From the NCBI RefSeq assembly GCF_900105045.1, contig NZ_LT629739.1:3968001-4032000 (forward strand): a stretch of 64,000 bases of DNA, in the 5' to 3' direction. Made by a program: the position numbers and the translations under genes. The DNA comes from Brevibacterium picturae (lineage in GTDB: Bacteria; Actinomycetota; Actinomycetes; Actinomycetales; Brevibacteriaceae). Shown here one piece after another: positions 16,578-24,783 of this stretch. The notes beneath the pieces were generated by a model. That model was given only the letters and a program-made list of their open reading frames with translations. It made no database searches and had not been told where the DNA came from. Position 1 is the stretch's first letter; the number at the start of each line of letters is the position of its first letter.

Positions 16578-17470
16578 GATCGCACCCCTGCGCGGTCGAA
16601 GGCGTCGCGGGTGAAGGTCACGAGCAGGTCGGCGACCTCGGCGGCGTGGGTCTCGAGCAGGAAGTGCCCGGCGTCGTAGATATGCGCCTCGAACGTGGTG
16701 AGCGCTTGGTGGTAGGCCAAAACTTCGGCGATGTCGAAGGCCGGGTCATGGCGGCCCCAGAGCACCATGCACGGTGGCTGATGCTCGGCGTGGTAGTCGG
16801 CGATCTCACCGAAGCGGGCGACGTGATTGCGGTAGTCGTAGAAGAACTGGAAGTACACCTCGGTGGTCCCCGGCCGAGACAGGCGCTGCCAGTCCAGATG
16901 CCACGACTCCGGCGGATGCAACTGGGCTACCTCATCGGGCACCCCTGCGAGGTAGGTGTCGCGGGTGCCCTCGAAGGTCAGCCAGTCCGGCAGCGCGGCC
17001 CGGTTCTCCTCGGTCGGTTCGGCCCAGAACCGCCGAGCGGAGTCCCACCCCTGGCCCAGGCCGGCTTCGTGTGCGTTGCCGTTCTGCACTACCAGGCCCA
17101 GCACCCGTTCCGGGCGTCGGGTGGCCATGAAGTAGCCCACTGGCGTGCTGTAGTCAGTCACGAACAACACGTACCTCTCCACACCGAGGTCATCGAGCAG
17201 CGAATCGACCACCCGCGAGAGTTGCTCGTAGGTGTACTCGTAGTCCTCGACCGTTGGCGCGTCGGAGAATCCGAACCCCGGGATGTCCGGCGCGACCACG
17301 TAGGCGTACTCGCCCACCACCGGAAGCACCTCGCGGAAGGAGTAGGACGAGCTGGGGGCTCCGTGCAGCAGCACGACCGCGGTCGATGACGGCACACCAC
17401 TCTCGCGGTAGTGCACCTGCAATCCATCGACTTCGCGTTGGCGGTGGCGGGTTTTGGCCGAGTGCAACAT
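16574..17470 (-). CDS. Alpha/beta hydrolase of the haloalkane dehalogenase/epoxide hydrolase type
   Basis: A 298-residue alpha/beta hydrolase. LLHGAPSSSYSFREVLP carries the HGxP oxyanion motif, the nucleophile elbow is VTDYSTPVG with Asp rather than Ser, WGRHDPAF supplies the acid and AGHFLLETH the catalytic His. An Asp nucleophile points to haloalkane dehalogenase or epoxide hydrolase chemistry instead of an esterase. The start is the ATG of MLHSAKTRH with a GAAGGGAA ribosome site. First gene of the operon with GNAT and CGNR. AACCGT (17,511-17,516) and ACGGTT (17,531-17,536) upstream form a possible operator. Confidence 0.87.
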   Translation of the reverse strand: MLHSAKTRHRQREVDGLQVHYRESGVPSSTAVVLLHGAPSSSYSFREVLPVVGEYAYVVAPDIPGFGFSDAPTVEDYEYTYEQLSRVVDSLLDDLGVERYVLFVTDYSTPVGYFMATRRPERVLGLVVQNGNAHEAGLGQGWDSARRFWAEPTEENRAALPDWLTFEGTRDTYLAGVPDEVAQLHPPESWHLDWQRLSRPGTTEVYFQFFYDYRNHVARFGEIADYHAEHQPPCMVLWGRHDPAFDIAEVLAYHQALTTFEAHIYDAGHFLLETHAAEVADLLVTFTRDAFDRAGVRS

Positions 17471-17614
17471 GATGTTCCCTTCGCGACGAGGACGATCCCC
17501 GTCTCCCAGTAACCGTAATATAGCGACTTGACGGTTGCAAGGGGTCTGTCGGCGGGGTGGACGCGGCCCACCGGGCAGGCGGCGAGCCAGGGACACGGAG
17601 CCGCGTCACAACGG

Positions 17615-18055
17615 CGGCTTCCGCATGCTGCGGAGCTGATCCCGTCGGCGCTACGCCTGAGGTTCCGGTAGGCGCTCGTCAACCGCCCGATCGTCAGCAT
17701 CTGAACCACGAGCCAGGACGGCAGCAGCCTTGGGGGAGCCGTAGGTCGTGAGGTAGTGCTCGAGCGCCGAGCGGTCGACCAGTGAGTCCTGACCGGGTGC
17801 TCGTCCCCGCATTGCTCCGACGCGGCCGGCCCCATGGACTCGGCCGCTGCCAGCAGTCGGCTCTCGATGCTCTCGCGGACGAACGTTCACAGGCCGGCGG
17901 CGGACGTGGACGTGCGCGGTGTCCGTGTATCAATGCGGGTCGCCGCGGACATGTAGTCGGTCAGTGCCGCGCGGACGGCGACCTCGACGCGTTCGAGGGC
18001 ACTGATGACCTGGAACCTGGGCGGCCTGAGCTGGCAATTGGTGTTCTGGCTCAGC
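17615..18055 (-). pseudogene. Abi_2-family abortive-infection gene, broken
   Basis: Pieces of an Abi_2/AbiD/F-type protein are readable in order on the minus strand, in different frames. First comes FQVISALERVEVAVRAALTD (about 18,015-17,955), the conserved helix of the family. An in-frame stop follows near 17,890, then ESIESRLLAAAESMG. HYLTTYGSP (about 17,765-17,740) is next, and after a frameshift LPSWLVVQMLTIGRLTSAYR (about 17,727-17,670). HYxxTYxxP-LPPSWxVxEVxxFGxLSxxYxNL is the family core. The gene once coded for a phage-defence protein and is now dead. Confidence 0.65.
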
Positions 18056-18084
18056 GTGCCCGGCGAAACCCTGACCTCCTGGCC

Positions 18085-19032
18085 TCATCTTCCTGCCACC
18101 GACGCGGCGAAGCACTCGATGGCCTCGGACCATTCGGCGGGCTCATCGATCGCGAACGCGCACTCGAGGTGGCTGAGATTGAACAGCAGCCAGTGCCAGT
18201 CCTCGCACCGCAGCGTCACACGCGTCCGATGTTCGCCCACCACCTCGACCTCTATCGACTCGAAGGCCAGCACGGCGGCGACGTCGTCGACCGAGGCCTC
18301 GACCGTCACCACCGCCTTGCGACTCGACCGCTTCACTCCTGCCTTGACGAGGTCGAGCGCGGCGTCCTCCGGCATCTCACGCGGTTCGAACCCTGAAGTG
18401 CGTACGCCGAGGTGGTTGATCCGATCCGTGCGGAACACCCGCCAGTCGTCCTTGTCGAGGTCCCATGCGACGAGGTACCAGCGCAGGAGATGGTGGACCT
18501 GGCGGTGCGGTTCGACCCGTCGATGTGTGGCCTGTCCGCCTCGGCGATAGTCGAATTCCAGTTCTCGGTGCTCATGGATGGCCGTCGCGATCCGGGTGAT
18601 GTCGGCGATGTCGATCATCGGCGCGCGGAACGCTTCGGCCTCAATACTGGCCCTTACCGCCGCCGCGCTCATCGCCAGGCGTGCCGGCAGGACCTGATCG
18701 AGCTTCCCGTAGGCCCGCGTCATCGCCTCGCCGATGCTGCCGGGATGGCCCGGATCGGCGCTGGCATTCGCCGCCAGCGCGAGCATGAGAGCGACGACTT
18801 CGTCATCGTCGAACATCAGCGGGGGAATCGCCCGTCCCGCGGTGAGCCTGTAGTGGCCGCCGGGCCCGGGAGCGGCATCGACGGGATAGCCGTACTCCCG
18901 GAGCCGGTCGATATCGCGGCGGACGGTGCGATCGCTGACGCCGAGGCGGGTGACGAGTTCGGCACCCGTGAACTGCCGCTTGGTCTGCAGCAGGGAGAGC
19001 AGATCGAGCATCCGCCGGGTCACGTCGGCCAT
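18085..19032 (-). CDS. WYL-domain regulator (YafY type)
   Basis: A 315-residue regulator: an HTH_11 domain (RMLDLLSLLQTKRQFTGAEL, SDRTVRRDIDRLREYGYPVD) and a central WYL domain beginning LEFDYRRGG and containing RWYLVAWDLDKDDWRVFRTD, followed by the WCX extension. WYL proteins bind nucleic-acid-derived ligands and often control DNA damage or phage-defence genes. It is divergent from the UvrA-like ATPase, with only 62 bases between start codons, and is the likely regulator of that gene. It lies directly beside the dead Abi_2 gene. Confidence 0.9.
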   Translation of the reverse strand: MADVTRRMLDLLSLLQTKRQFTGAELVTRLGVSDRTVRRDIDRLREYGYPVDAAPGPGGHYRLTAGRAIPPLMFDDDEVVALMLALAANASADPGHPGSIGEAMTRAYGKLDQVLPARLAMSAAAVRASIEAEAFRAPMIDIADITRIATAIHEHRELEFDYRRGGQATHRRVEPHRQVHHLLRWYLVAWDLDKDDWRVFRTDRINHLGVRTSGFEPREMPEDAALDLVKAGVKRSSRKAVVTVEASVDDVAAVLAFESIEVEVVGEHRTRVTLRCEDWHWLLFNLSHLECAFAIDEPAEWSEAIECFAASVAGR

Positions 19033-19094
19033 GCCCCCATGGTGCCACGAATTGCGGTCAAGATCCGGCCGGATCTGGTTATAGTGTCGATGTC

Positions 19095-21329
19095 ATGACT
19101 GAGCAGGCCATTCGCATCCGGCAAGCCGTGACCAACAACCTCGACCATCTTGACCTCGATATCCGAAGGGGTTGCCTCGTCGTCATTGCAGGCGTCTCCG
19201 GTTCGGGAAAGTCGTCGTTGGTCTTCGACACCATTGCCGCCGAGGCGGGTGCCGAGCTGAACGAGACCTACCCGCCGTTCATCCGCAATCGCCTGCCGAA
19301 GTGGACGCGGCCCGATGTCGGTGGCATCGAGGATCTCTCACCTGTCATCGTCATCGATCAGCGACGCCTCGGCAGCAACGCCCGCTCGACTGTGGGCACG
19401 ATCACCGACACCTGGACGTATCTGCGCCTACTATTCTCTCGACTGAGCGAGCCGCACGTTGGTGAGTCTTCGGCATTCTCCTTCAACGACCCTTCGGGCA
19501 TGAGTTCGACTTGTTCGGGAATCGGGGAGGTCGTCGCACCCGATGTCTCGAGGTTCCTCGACTGCGATCGCAGCCTGGACGAAGGAGCAATCGTCCTGCC
19601 TGGCTTCGGGGAGGGCCAATACTGGTACAGGAAGTACGCCGAGATCGGCGTCTTCGCCGTCGAGTCACCACTGCGCGATTGGCCACAGGAGCATATCGAC
19701 GCCCTGCTCTACGGTGGGCAGAGCGCGCAGGCCCTCGCCGTCGAAGTGCCGAAGGACTACGAGGGAGTTGTCGAGCGCTTCGAACGGATTTACCTGCGTA
19801 CCTCAGACACCCTCTCCGAACGCAAGAGGAAGACCGTCGCCGAGTTCACCTACTCGACGATCTGCCCCGACTGCCACGGCCAACGCCTCAGTGAGGCTGC
19901 CCGCAGCGCCACCGTGGGCGGCCACACGATCGGTGAGCTATCCCGTCTCGAGATCCCCGAACTTCGCGACGTCGTCGCCCGTATGGATCGGCCGGAGGTG
20001 AGCAGTGTCGTCGCAGCCCTCGGCGAGCGACTCGACGCCATGGACACGATCGGACTCGGGTACCTCCACCTCGCCCGCGCGACCTCATCGCTGTCCGGTG
20101 GTGAATCCCAGCGCATCAAGGCCGTCAAGCATCTGGGATCGAGCCTCATCGAGATGCTCTATGTCTTCGACGAGCCGACCGTGGGCCTCCACCCTCACGA
20201 CGTCGACGCGATGGTCGAACTCCTCTGCCGCCTCCGCGACCGCGGCAACACTGTCCTCGTCGTCGAACACGATCCCGCCGTCATGGCCCGGGCCGACGAG
20301 ATCATCGAGATTGGCCCCGGGCCCGGAAGCGCGGGAGGTCGCCTCGTCTTCCAGGGAACCTTTGACGGGCTCCTCGGCTCCGACGGGCCGACGGGCCAAG
20401 CCCTCACCGCGCAGGCACCGACGAGGCGAACGCCCCAGACACCGGACGGTTGGGTGACGATCGCGAACGCGAGGACGAACAACCTCGGCGACGTCACCGT
20501 CGATGTTCCCTACGGTGTGATGACCGTCGTCACCGGCGTCGCCGGGTCGGGGAAGTCGAGCCTGGCTGCCGAGCTCGTCGCCCAGCACCAGGCGATCACG
20601 ATCGATCAGAAGCCGGTGTCGGCCAATCGTCGATCAACTCCGATCACGTACACCGGCATCGCGGCGGCGCTGCGCAAGCACTTCGCGAAGATCACCGGTG
20701 CACCCGTTGGGCTGTTCAGTGCGAACTCGGACGGCGGCTGCCCGGTGTGCAAGGGGCTCGGGACCATCTACACCGACCTCGCGTTCATGGACGGGCAGGA
20801 GACGACGTGCCAGACGTGCCAGGGGACGAAGTTCACCGCCGAGGCGCTTACCCACACCGTCGACGGGCTATCCATCGCCGACGTCGAGCACCTGAGCGTC
20901 ACCGAGGCCATCGACCGGCTCGATGCGCCCGCGATCCGGACGCGGCTGAACCACCTCGGCCGGGTCGGACTGGGGTATCTTCGACTCGGGCAACCGCTCA
21001 ATACCCTCTCGGGTGGTGAGGCGCAGCGGGTGAAGATCGCGAAGGAGCTGCGGGCTGCGATCGAGCCGAGCATCTACCTCCTCGACGAACCGACAACGGG
21101 ACTTCACCTCAGCGACATCGCACGGCTCATATCAGTACTCGACGACCTCATCGACCACGGTCGCACCGTCGTCGTCATCGAGCACAACCTCGAGGTGATC
21201 GGCATGGCCGACTGGCTCATCGACCTCGGCCCCGGTCCCGGCCGCCACGGTGGGCAGCTGCTCTACTCCGGGCCCGTCGACGGCATCGGCGACTCCGCGA
21301 CCGGGCGGGCTCTGCGGGAGAAGTCATAG
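19095..21329 (+). CDS. UvrA-like ABC ATPase (UvrA2/DrrC type)
   Basis: A 744-residue tandem ABC ATPase. Walker A motifs are GVSGSGKSSLVFDT (about 33-46) and GVAGSGKSSLAAEL; signatures are LSGGESQRIK and LSGGEAQRVK; Walker B motifs are LYVFDEPTVGLHP and IYLLDEPTTGLHL. CPVCKGLG with CQTCQGTKF gives the C-terminal zinc finger, and a single CPDCHGQRL half is left in the first domain. True UvrA is near 940 residues; the missing part includes the UvrB-binding region, as in UvrA2 and DrrC. Those relatives are linked to tolerance of DNA-binding drugs. Role here in drug tolerance or DNA defence is inference. Divergent WYL regulator. Confidence 0.88.
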   Translation: MTEQAIRIRQAVTNNLDHLDLDIRRGCLVVIAGVSGSGKSSLVFDTIAAEAGAELNETYPPFIRNRLPKWTRPDVGGIEDLSPVIVIDQRRLGSNARSTVGTITDTWTYLRLLFSRLSEPHVGESSAFSFNDPSGMSSTCSGIGEVVAPDVSRFLDCDRSLDEGAIVLPGFGEGQYWYRKYAEIGVFAVESPLRDWPQEHIDALLYGGQSAQALAVEVPKDYEGVVERFERIYLRTSDTLSERKRKTVAEFTYSTICPDCHGQRLSEAARSATVGGHTIGELSRLEIPELRDVVARMDRPEVSSVVAALGERLDAMDTIGLGYLHLARATSSLSGGESQRIKAVKHLGSSLIEMLYVFDEPTVGLHPHDVDAMVELLCRLRDRGNTVLVVEHDPAVMARADEIIEIGPGPGSAGGRLVFQGTFDGLLGSDGPTGQALTAQAPTRRTPQTPDGWVTIANARTNNLGDVTVDVPYGVMTVVTGVAGSGKSSLAAELVAQHQAITIDQKPVSANRRSTPITYTGIAAALRKHFAKITGAPVGLFSANSDGGCPVCKGLGTIYTDLAFMDGQETTCQTCQGTKFTAEALTHTVDGLSIADVEHLSVTEAIDRLDAPAIRTRLNHLGRVGLGYLRLGQPLNTLSGGEAQRVKIAKELRAAIEPSIYLLDEPTTGLHLSDIARLISVLDDLIDHGRTVVVIEHNLEVIGMADWLIDLGPGPGRHGGQLLYSGPVDGIGDSATGRALREKS

Positions 21330-21393
21330 GACCTGTGAGGAAATCCCCAAACGGCGGTCCGATCGTTTCCTCGCGTCATCACTGAGGTTTTCT

Positions 21394-21545
21394 TCACCAG
21401 GTTGTCGTGGGGCGCTGGAGGAGAAGGTGGGGGGTGCGGCGGTGATCAGGCTGGTCGTGTTCGGTCGAGTGTGATGCGTTTGAGGGCGGACCAGGTCTCG
21501 CTGAGCAGGGCGTTCGCTCGTTCGGATGGCCTAGACGCACAGTAT
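21394..21545 (-). pseudogene. C-terminal remnant of an IS5-like transposase
   Basis: The minus strand reads ERANALLSETWSALKRITLD, then after shifts SLITAA and LLQRPTTTW followed by a stop. ERxNALLKxTxxALRRVxLDPxR-ITAAALVLLxxQ is the usual C-terminus of DDE transposases of the IS5 group in actinobacteria. GAAGAAAACCTCAGTGATGA just beyond the stop could be an IS end. The rest of the gene is absent. Confidence 0.5.
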
Positions 21546-21610
21546 GACCGTACGCGCTCAGCCAGCGTGGTCCGCGCAATTCGCCCCGCCGTCTACGTAG
21601 ACTCGGAACC

Positions 21611-22138
21611 ATGGAGTTGAGGAGATATGACGAGGCCGACCGCGAATCGGTCGCAGTGCTCGATGTTGAAACCCCCGTGACCTCCTTCGCAGACGTCGAA
21701 CTGCATGCCGGATCCTTCAGCTGGCAGGAGACGGCGCTGGCCGACCCCATCGTCAAGCGACACGATCTCGCGCACTACTTGACCGAGGGGCCGGCGGGCT
21801 GGGATCACGCATTGGTGGCAATCCGTAATGATCGGATCTGCGCGTTCTCTGCATGTGAGTTCAGCGCCTGGAATAGGAGACTCACAATCCTTCACATGTA
21901 CGTGTCGCGACCAGCGCGTGGTCAGGGCATCGGCCGAGCTCTGCTCGACGCCATGTTGAGCGTGTCCAGCCCCGACGATGCCCAACACGTCTGGCTTGAG
22001 ACCCAAGTGAACAACGTGCCTGCGATCCGTGCCTATGAGCAAATGGGATTCCGAATTGTCGGTCTCGACCAAACTCTGTACGCTGATCACCCTGATGCTG
22101 ACACTGCTTTGTACATGAGCCGCAGAGTCGCCGACTGA
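21611..22138 (+). CDS. GNAT-family N-acetyltransferase
   Basis: A 175-residue GNAT enzyme. The acetyl-CoA loop is RPARGQGIGRALLDAM (about residues 99-114), preceded by ILHMYVS as strand 4, and NNVPAIRAYEQMGFRIVG is the typical motif B. The overall architecture recalls streptothricin acetyltransferase-type enzymes, but the substrate is open. The gene is flanked by remnants of IS5-like transposases on opposite strands, so it may have been carried in as cargo. A GAGG at 21,617-21,620 is inside the gene, so no clear ribosome site is seen. Confidence 0.85.
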   Translation: MELRRYDEADRESVAVLDVETPVTSFADVELHAGSFSWQETALADPIVKRHDLAHYLTEGPAGWDHALVAIRNDRICAFSACEFSAWNRRLTILHMYVSRPARGQGIGRALLDAMLSVSSPDDAQHVWLETQVNNVPAIRAYEQMGFRIVGLDQTLYADHPDADTALYMSRRVAD

Positions 22139-22249
22139 CCTGTTTCACCAGCGTCGTGGGTGGCTGGCTTGCCGCGTGCGGTCGGCACGCCTCGACGTGT
22201 CGGGGCAGACCGCGGGCCCTGACCCGAAAGGGTTGTTATCGACCAAGAA

Positions 22250-22513
22250 ATGCTTCCCCAGGCAGGACCCCACGTGGTCACCCATGGTGTTACCCGCGAC
22301 GTCCCGACAGAAACTTTGCCCACTGTGACCGAGTGGCTGCGTGCCCACCGCCGTGTCCATGACAAGCGCCCGTGGCAAAGGGCGATGGTCTTCGTGCAGG
22401 CGGTAATGGTGCCGCGGTGGTTCGGCGACGCCACCGCCCCAGCGCGTTTGCTGTGCGTGTCAGCTGGTCTCGGACGGAGTCAGGCAGTGCCCGCCGGGAA
22501 ATCGGAGCTGTGA
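22250..22513 (+). pseudogene. N-terminal remnant of an IS5-like transposase
   Basis: The frame reads VTHGVTRDVPTETL, EWLRAHRR and KRPWQRAMVFVQAVMVPRWF followed by GDATAPARLL. This is the N-terminal HTH region of actinobacterial IS5-group transposases (pattern THGxTRDxxxxTxxxVxxLLxxHR...QAVLVLRWFRDxT). The frame then drifts and no DDE domain follows. It is on the opposite strand from the C-terminal remnant at 21.4 kb, so these are two separate insertions. Confidence 0.6.
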
Positions 22514-22529
22514 GTAGTGTGGCCGATGC

Positions 22530-23333
22530 TCATACCGCTACCAAGGGCTCGCCGGCGTACGCCGCATGAAGAATGCGCACGAACTCTGGCTCCTGGGCGA
22601 GCGCCTGGTCTCCGATCTGTGCGATCGTGATGCCCGGTGTCCACGAGTTCATCAGTGCGGCGGCAAGATGCTCGCCGAGCTCGCTGCGGTGAACCTTCTG
22701 CGTCTGCTGGGAGATACCGAGCGCCCGAAGGCGACGTGCCAGGATCTGCATCGTGACGCCGGGGAGGATCTCGGCTTGTGGCCAGATCACCGACCGCCCG
22801 TCCCAGAGGGCCAGATTCCAGATGGTGGCCTCGCTCAGTCGGCCCGAGCGGTCCGTGAACACGGCATCGTCGAAGCCCCGCGCGTTCGCGCGTTTGAGCA
22901 GAAGTGTCTTGGAGACCTCGTCGACGTGTTTGACGTGGGGGAGGTGGCGTTCGTGTTCGACGGGGTCGAGGGTGAGCGGACCGGTGGGCGGTTTGGCCGG
23001 GTCGATGACCTTGATCAGCACGTCGAGGTCGACTGTGCCATTCGCGTGGGCGAGCTGTCCGGGTCGGGATGTGATGTAGCACGTCAGGGACACGTCCGGT
23101 GGGGCTTTCGCCAGCGCGGTGTGCATCTGCTGAATGATCGCCTCGTCGGGCAGGTGATGGCCGAAGAGCTCGTCGCTGGCGTCGCGGAGACGGGCTAAGT
23201 GCAGGTCCAGGCCCCGCACGCGTCGGTCCCGGATCTGCATCGCGGTGAAGTGGGCATAGCCGGCGAAGGCCAACGGTGCGAGGTCTTCGGCGTCGGCTGG
23301 CCTACCATTGAGAAGTGTGATCGATAAGGTCAT
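22530..23333 (-). CDS. Class IV PLP aminotransferase (aminodeoxychorismate lyase/branched-chain type)
   Basis: A 267-residue fold-type IV PLP enzyme. HVDEVSKTLLLKRANARG contains the candidate PLP Lys, FTDRSGRLSEATIWNLAL holds the Glu that binds the pyridine nitrogen, and GVTMQILARRLRALGI is the phosphate loop. Members include 4-amino-4-deoxychorismate lyase (PabC), D-amino acid and branched-chain aminotransferases; the sequence does not decide. The start is the ATG of MTLSITLLNG. Divergent from a MerR regulator, with only 26 bases between starts, which implies overlapping promoters. Confidence 0.8.
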   Translation of the reverse strand: MTLSITLLNGRPADAEDLAPLAFAGYAHFTAMQIRDRRVRGLDLHLARLRDASDELFGHHLPDEAIIQQMHTALAKAPPDVSLTCYITSRPGQLAHANGTVDLDVLIKVIDPAKPPTGPLTLDPVEHERHLPHVKHVDEVSKTLLLKRANARGFDDAVFTDRSGRLSEATIWNLALWDGRSVIWPQAEILPGVTMQILARRLRALGISQQTQKVHRSELGEHLAAALMNSWTPGITIAQIGDQALAQEPEFVRILHAAYAGEPLVAV

Positions 23334-23359
23334 GCACACGATCGTAGGAGTTGACACCA

Positions 23360-23737
23360 GTGGCAGAGGCAAGCCGCGTGACCGCGAATAGGACACTGCG
23401 GATCGGCGATGTCGCCGCTGTCACCTCGGCGACACCGCGGATGGTGCGGTACTACGAGAAGCAGGGGCTGATCACCGCTGAGCGGTCGTCCGCGGGCCAA
23501 CGCTTGTTCGACCCATCGGTGATCGACCAGGTCCGTTCCATCCGGTGGCTGCTCTCGGCCGGGCTGCCAACCGAGGCCATCCGCGAACTTCTTGACTGCA
23601 TTCACGACACCAACCGGATCGAGCCGTGCGCCGCGCCGCTGCTCATGAACCACCTTCATGCCTACGATGGCCGCATCGCGGAGCTCACAAGCACGAGAGA
23701 TGCGTTGCAGATGCTCATCGATGCTTCGAGCGGCTAA
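23360..23737 (+). CDS. MerR-family transcriptional regulator
   Basis: A 125-residue MerR protein. LRIGDVAAVTSATPRMVRYY is the HTH, EKQGLITAERSSAGQRLFDP the wing, and the C-terminal coiled helix ends at IDASSG. The GTG at 23,360 is preferred because GGAG at 23,347-23,350 is 9 bases before it; the TTG at 23,351 directly abuts that site. The effector region is short and has only one or two Cys (CIHDTN, EPCAAP), so a metal sensor is possible but not shown. It probably controls the divergent PLP enzyme. Confidence 0.85.
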   Translation: MAEASRVTANRTLRIGDVAAVTSATPRMVRYYEKQGLITAERSSAGQRLFDPSVIDQVRSIRWLLSAGLPTEAIRELLDCIHDTNRIEPCAAPLLMNHLHAYDGRIAELTSTRDALQMLIDASSG

Positions 23738-23896
23738 CGAGCAATTTTTCTGAAGGCACACCTACGGTGGTGTACTTTCTTCCACGCAGCGCCAAATCTG
23801 CGTTACGCGACGTCGCTGACAACGACCAACGATCCGATCACCGGCTGTAGGTCATGACTCATCGTGGCGCTGGGGCGAGGAAGTCGCCGAGCGCCC

Positions 23897-24064
23897 CTAC
23901 GAGTGTCGGTGCCCTGGCCAGTGACTGTGGTCGACCCAGACCTGCCAGTTCGCTAGGGGATCGCCGTACAGGACGTCCAGATCGTCGCGCAGGACCCCAC
24001 AGCACAAGCAGTGGCTGCCGCACTCGTCGGCAGACGGGCCGGCCGGCTCATTCGTGGTCGGCAT
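23897..24064 (-). CDS. Small Cys-rich hypothetical protein (55 aa)
   Basis: A 55-codon frame opening MPTTNEPAGPSADECG and containing the cluster CGSHCLCCGV (CxxxCxCC), then LDVLYGDPLANWQVWVDHSH. Composition is protein-like and different from the surrounding shadow frames. Upstream in the same frame, beyond two stops, ADYVPGSVPDQDEEPG also looks like coding sequence, so this may be the tail of a decayed larger gene. The rest of 23,738-24,253 shows no gene that I recognise. Function unknown; metal binding is a guess from the Cys cluster. Confidence 0.35.
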   Translation of the reverse strand: MPTTNEPAGPSADECGSHCLCCGVLRDDLDVLYGDPLANWQVWVDHSHWPGHRHS

Positions 24065-24253
24065 CGGCCCTCATCCCGGCTCCTCGTCTTGGTCGGGCAC
24101 GCTACCCGGGACGTAGTCCGCGTCAAGCATTTCGCGCTAGAACTCGGCGTGGTGAGCCGAGTCCAGGACGATCTGCCGCCGTCGTGGCACAGCAGCCGGA
24201 CCCGGTGCCGACGACGAAGTATCGAGCGATTATTCGTGACTGGTTCCACTTTT

Positions 24254-24285
24254 ATGTGTAATATTCATATATGCAGTTTACACAT
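24254..24285. promoter_or_regulatory. Possible MarR operator over the regulator's start
   Basis: ATGTGTAA (24,254-24,261) and TTACACAT (24,278-24,285) form a perfect 8-bp inverted repeat with a 16-bp AT-rich spacer. The ATG of the MarR gene (24,271) lies inside it. The AT-rich stretch stands out from its GC-rich surroundings and probably also holds the promoter, unless translation starts at the ATG at 24,304. Confidence 0.5.
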
Positions 24286-24783
24286 GTAACGCGGGTTGCG
24301 AACATGCTCGGTGGTCTCGCCGTGGGGATCGTCGATCAACTGAGCGTGAACAGTCGGGATGCCGCGCTCCTTGCGATAGACAGCCACCCGAACAAAACGG
24401 TCGCGCACCTGAGTAGGGCGCTGGGCCGGACTCATTCAGCAACGGTGCGCCTGGTCGACGGGCTCGTTCGAGACGGTCTGGTACTGCGCAGGACCGGCTG
24501 CGACCCGAGGACGGTGGCATTGACGCTCACCGAGTCCGGAGCCACGGCAGCCCGGCAACTGCGAGAGAATCGAGCCCACGTCTTGAATGAGCTCACCAGC
24601 TCGATGAGCCAGGAAGAAGCCGCAGCGCTTGAGCCGCTGCTGGAGAAGCTGTTGGCTGCCACCGCTCGTGATGCCGCCTCGAGGTGGCGCACTTGCCGGC
24701 TGTGCGAAGAGGCCAGCTGCGAGGACGGCCAGACCTGTCCCGTCGATGCCGCTGCACCACCTGACGGGTCCCGCGATGAGTAA
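24271..24783 (+). CDS. MarR-family regulator with a C-terminal Cys-rich tail
   Basis: A 170-residue MarR protein. HPNKTVAHLSRALGRTHSAT is the HTH, VRLVDGLVRDGLVLRRTGCD the recognition helix and wing. After the last dimer helix the protein adds WRTCRLCEEASCEDGQTC, with four Cys in CxxCx(5)CxxxxxC spacing, which is not part of a standard MarR fold and suggests metal or redox sensing. ATG at 24,304 is an alternative start. Its stop overlaps the start of the DMT exporter by 8 bases (ATGAGTAA), so the two are translationally coupled. Confidence 0.88.
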   Translation: MQFTHVTRVANMLGGLAVGIVDQLSVNSRDAALLAIDSHPNKTVAHLSRALGRTHSATVRLVDGLVRDGLVLRRTGCDPRTVALTLTESGATAARQLRENRAHVLNELTSSMSQEEAAALEPLLEKLLAATARDAASRWRTCRLCEEASCEDGQTCPVDAAAPPDGSRDE

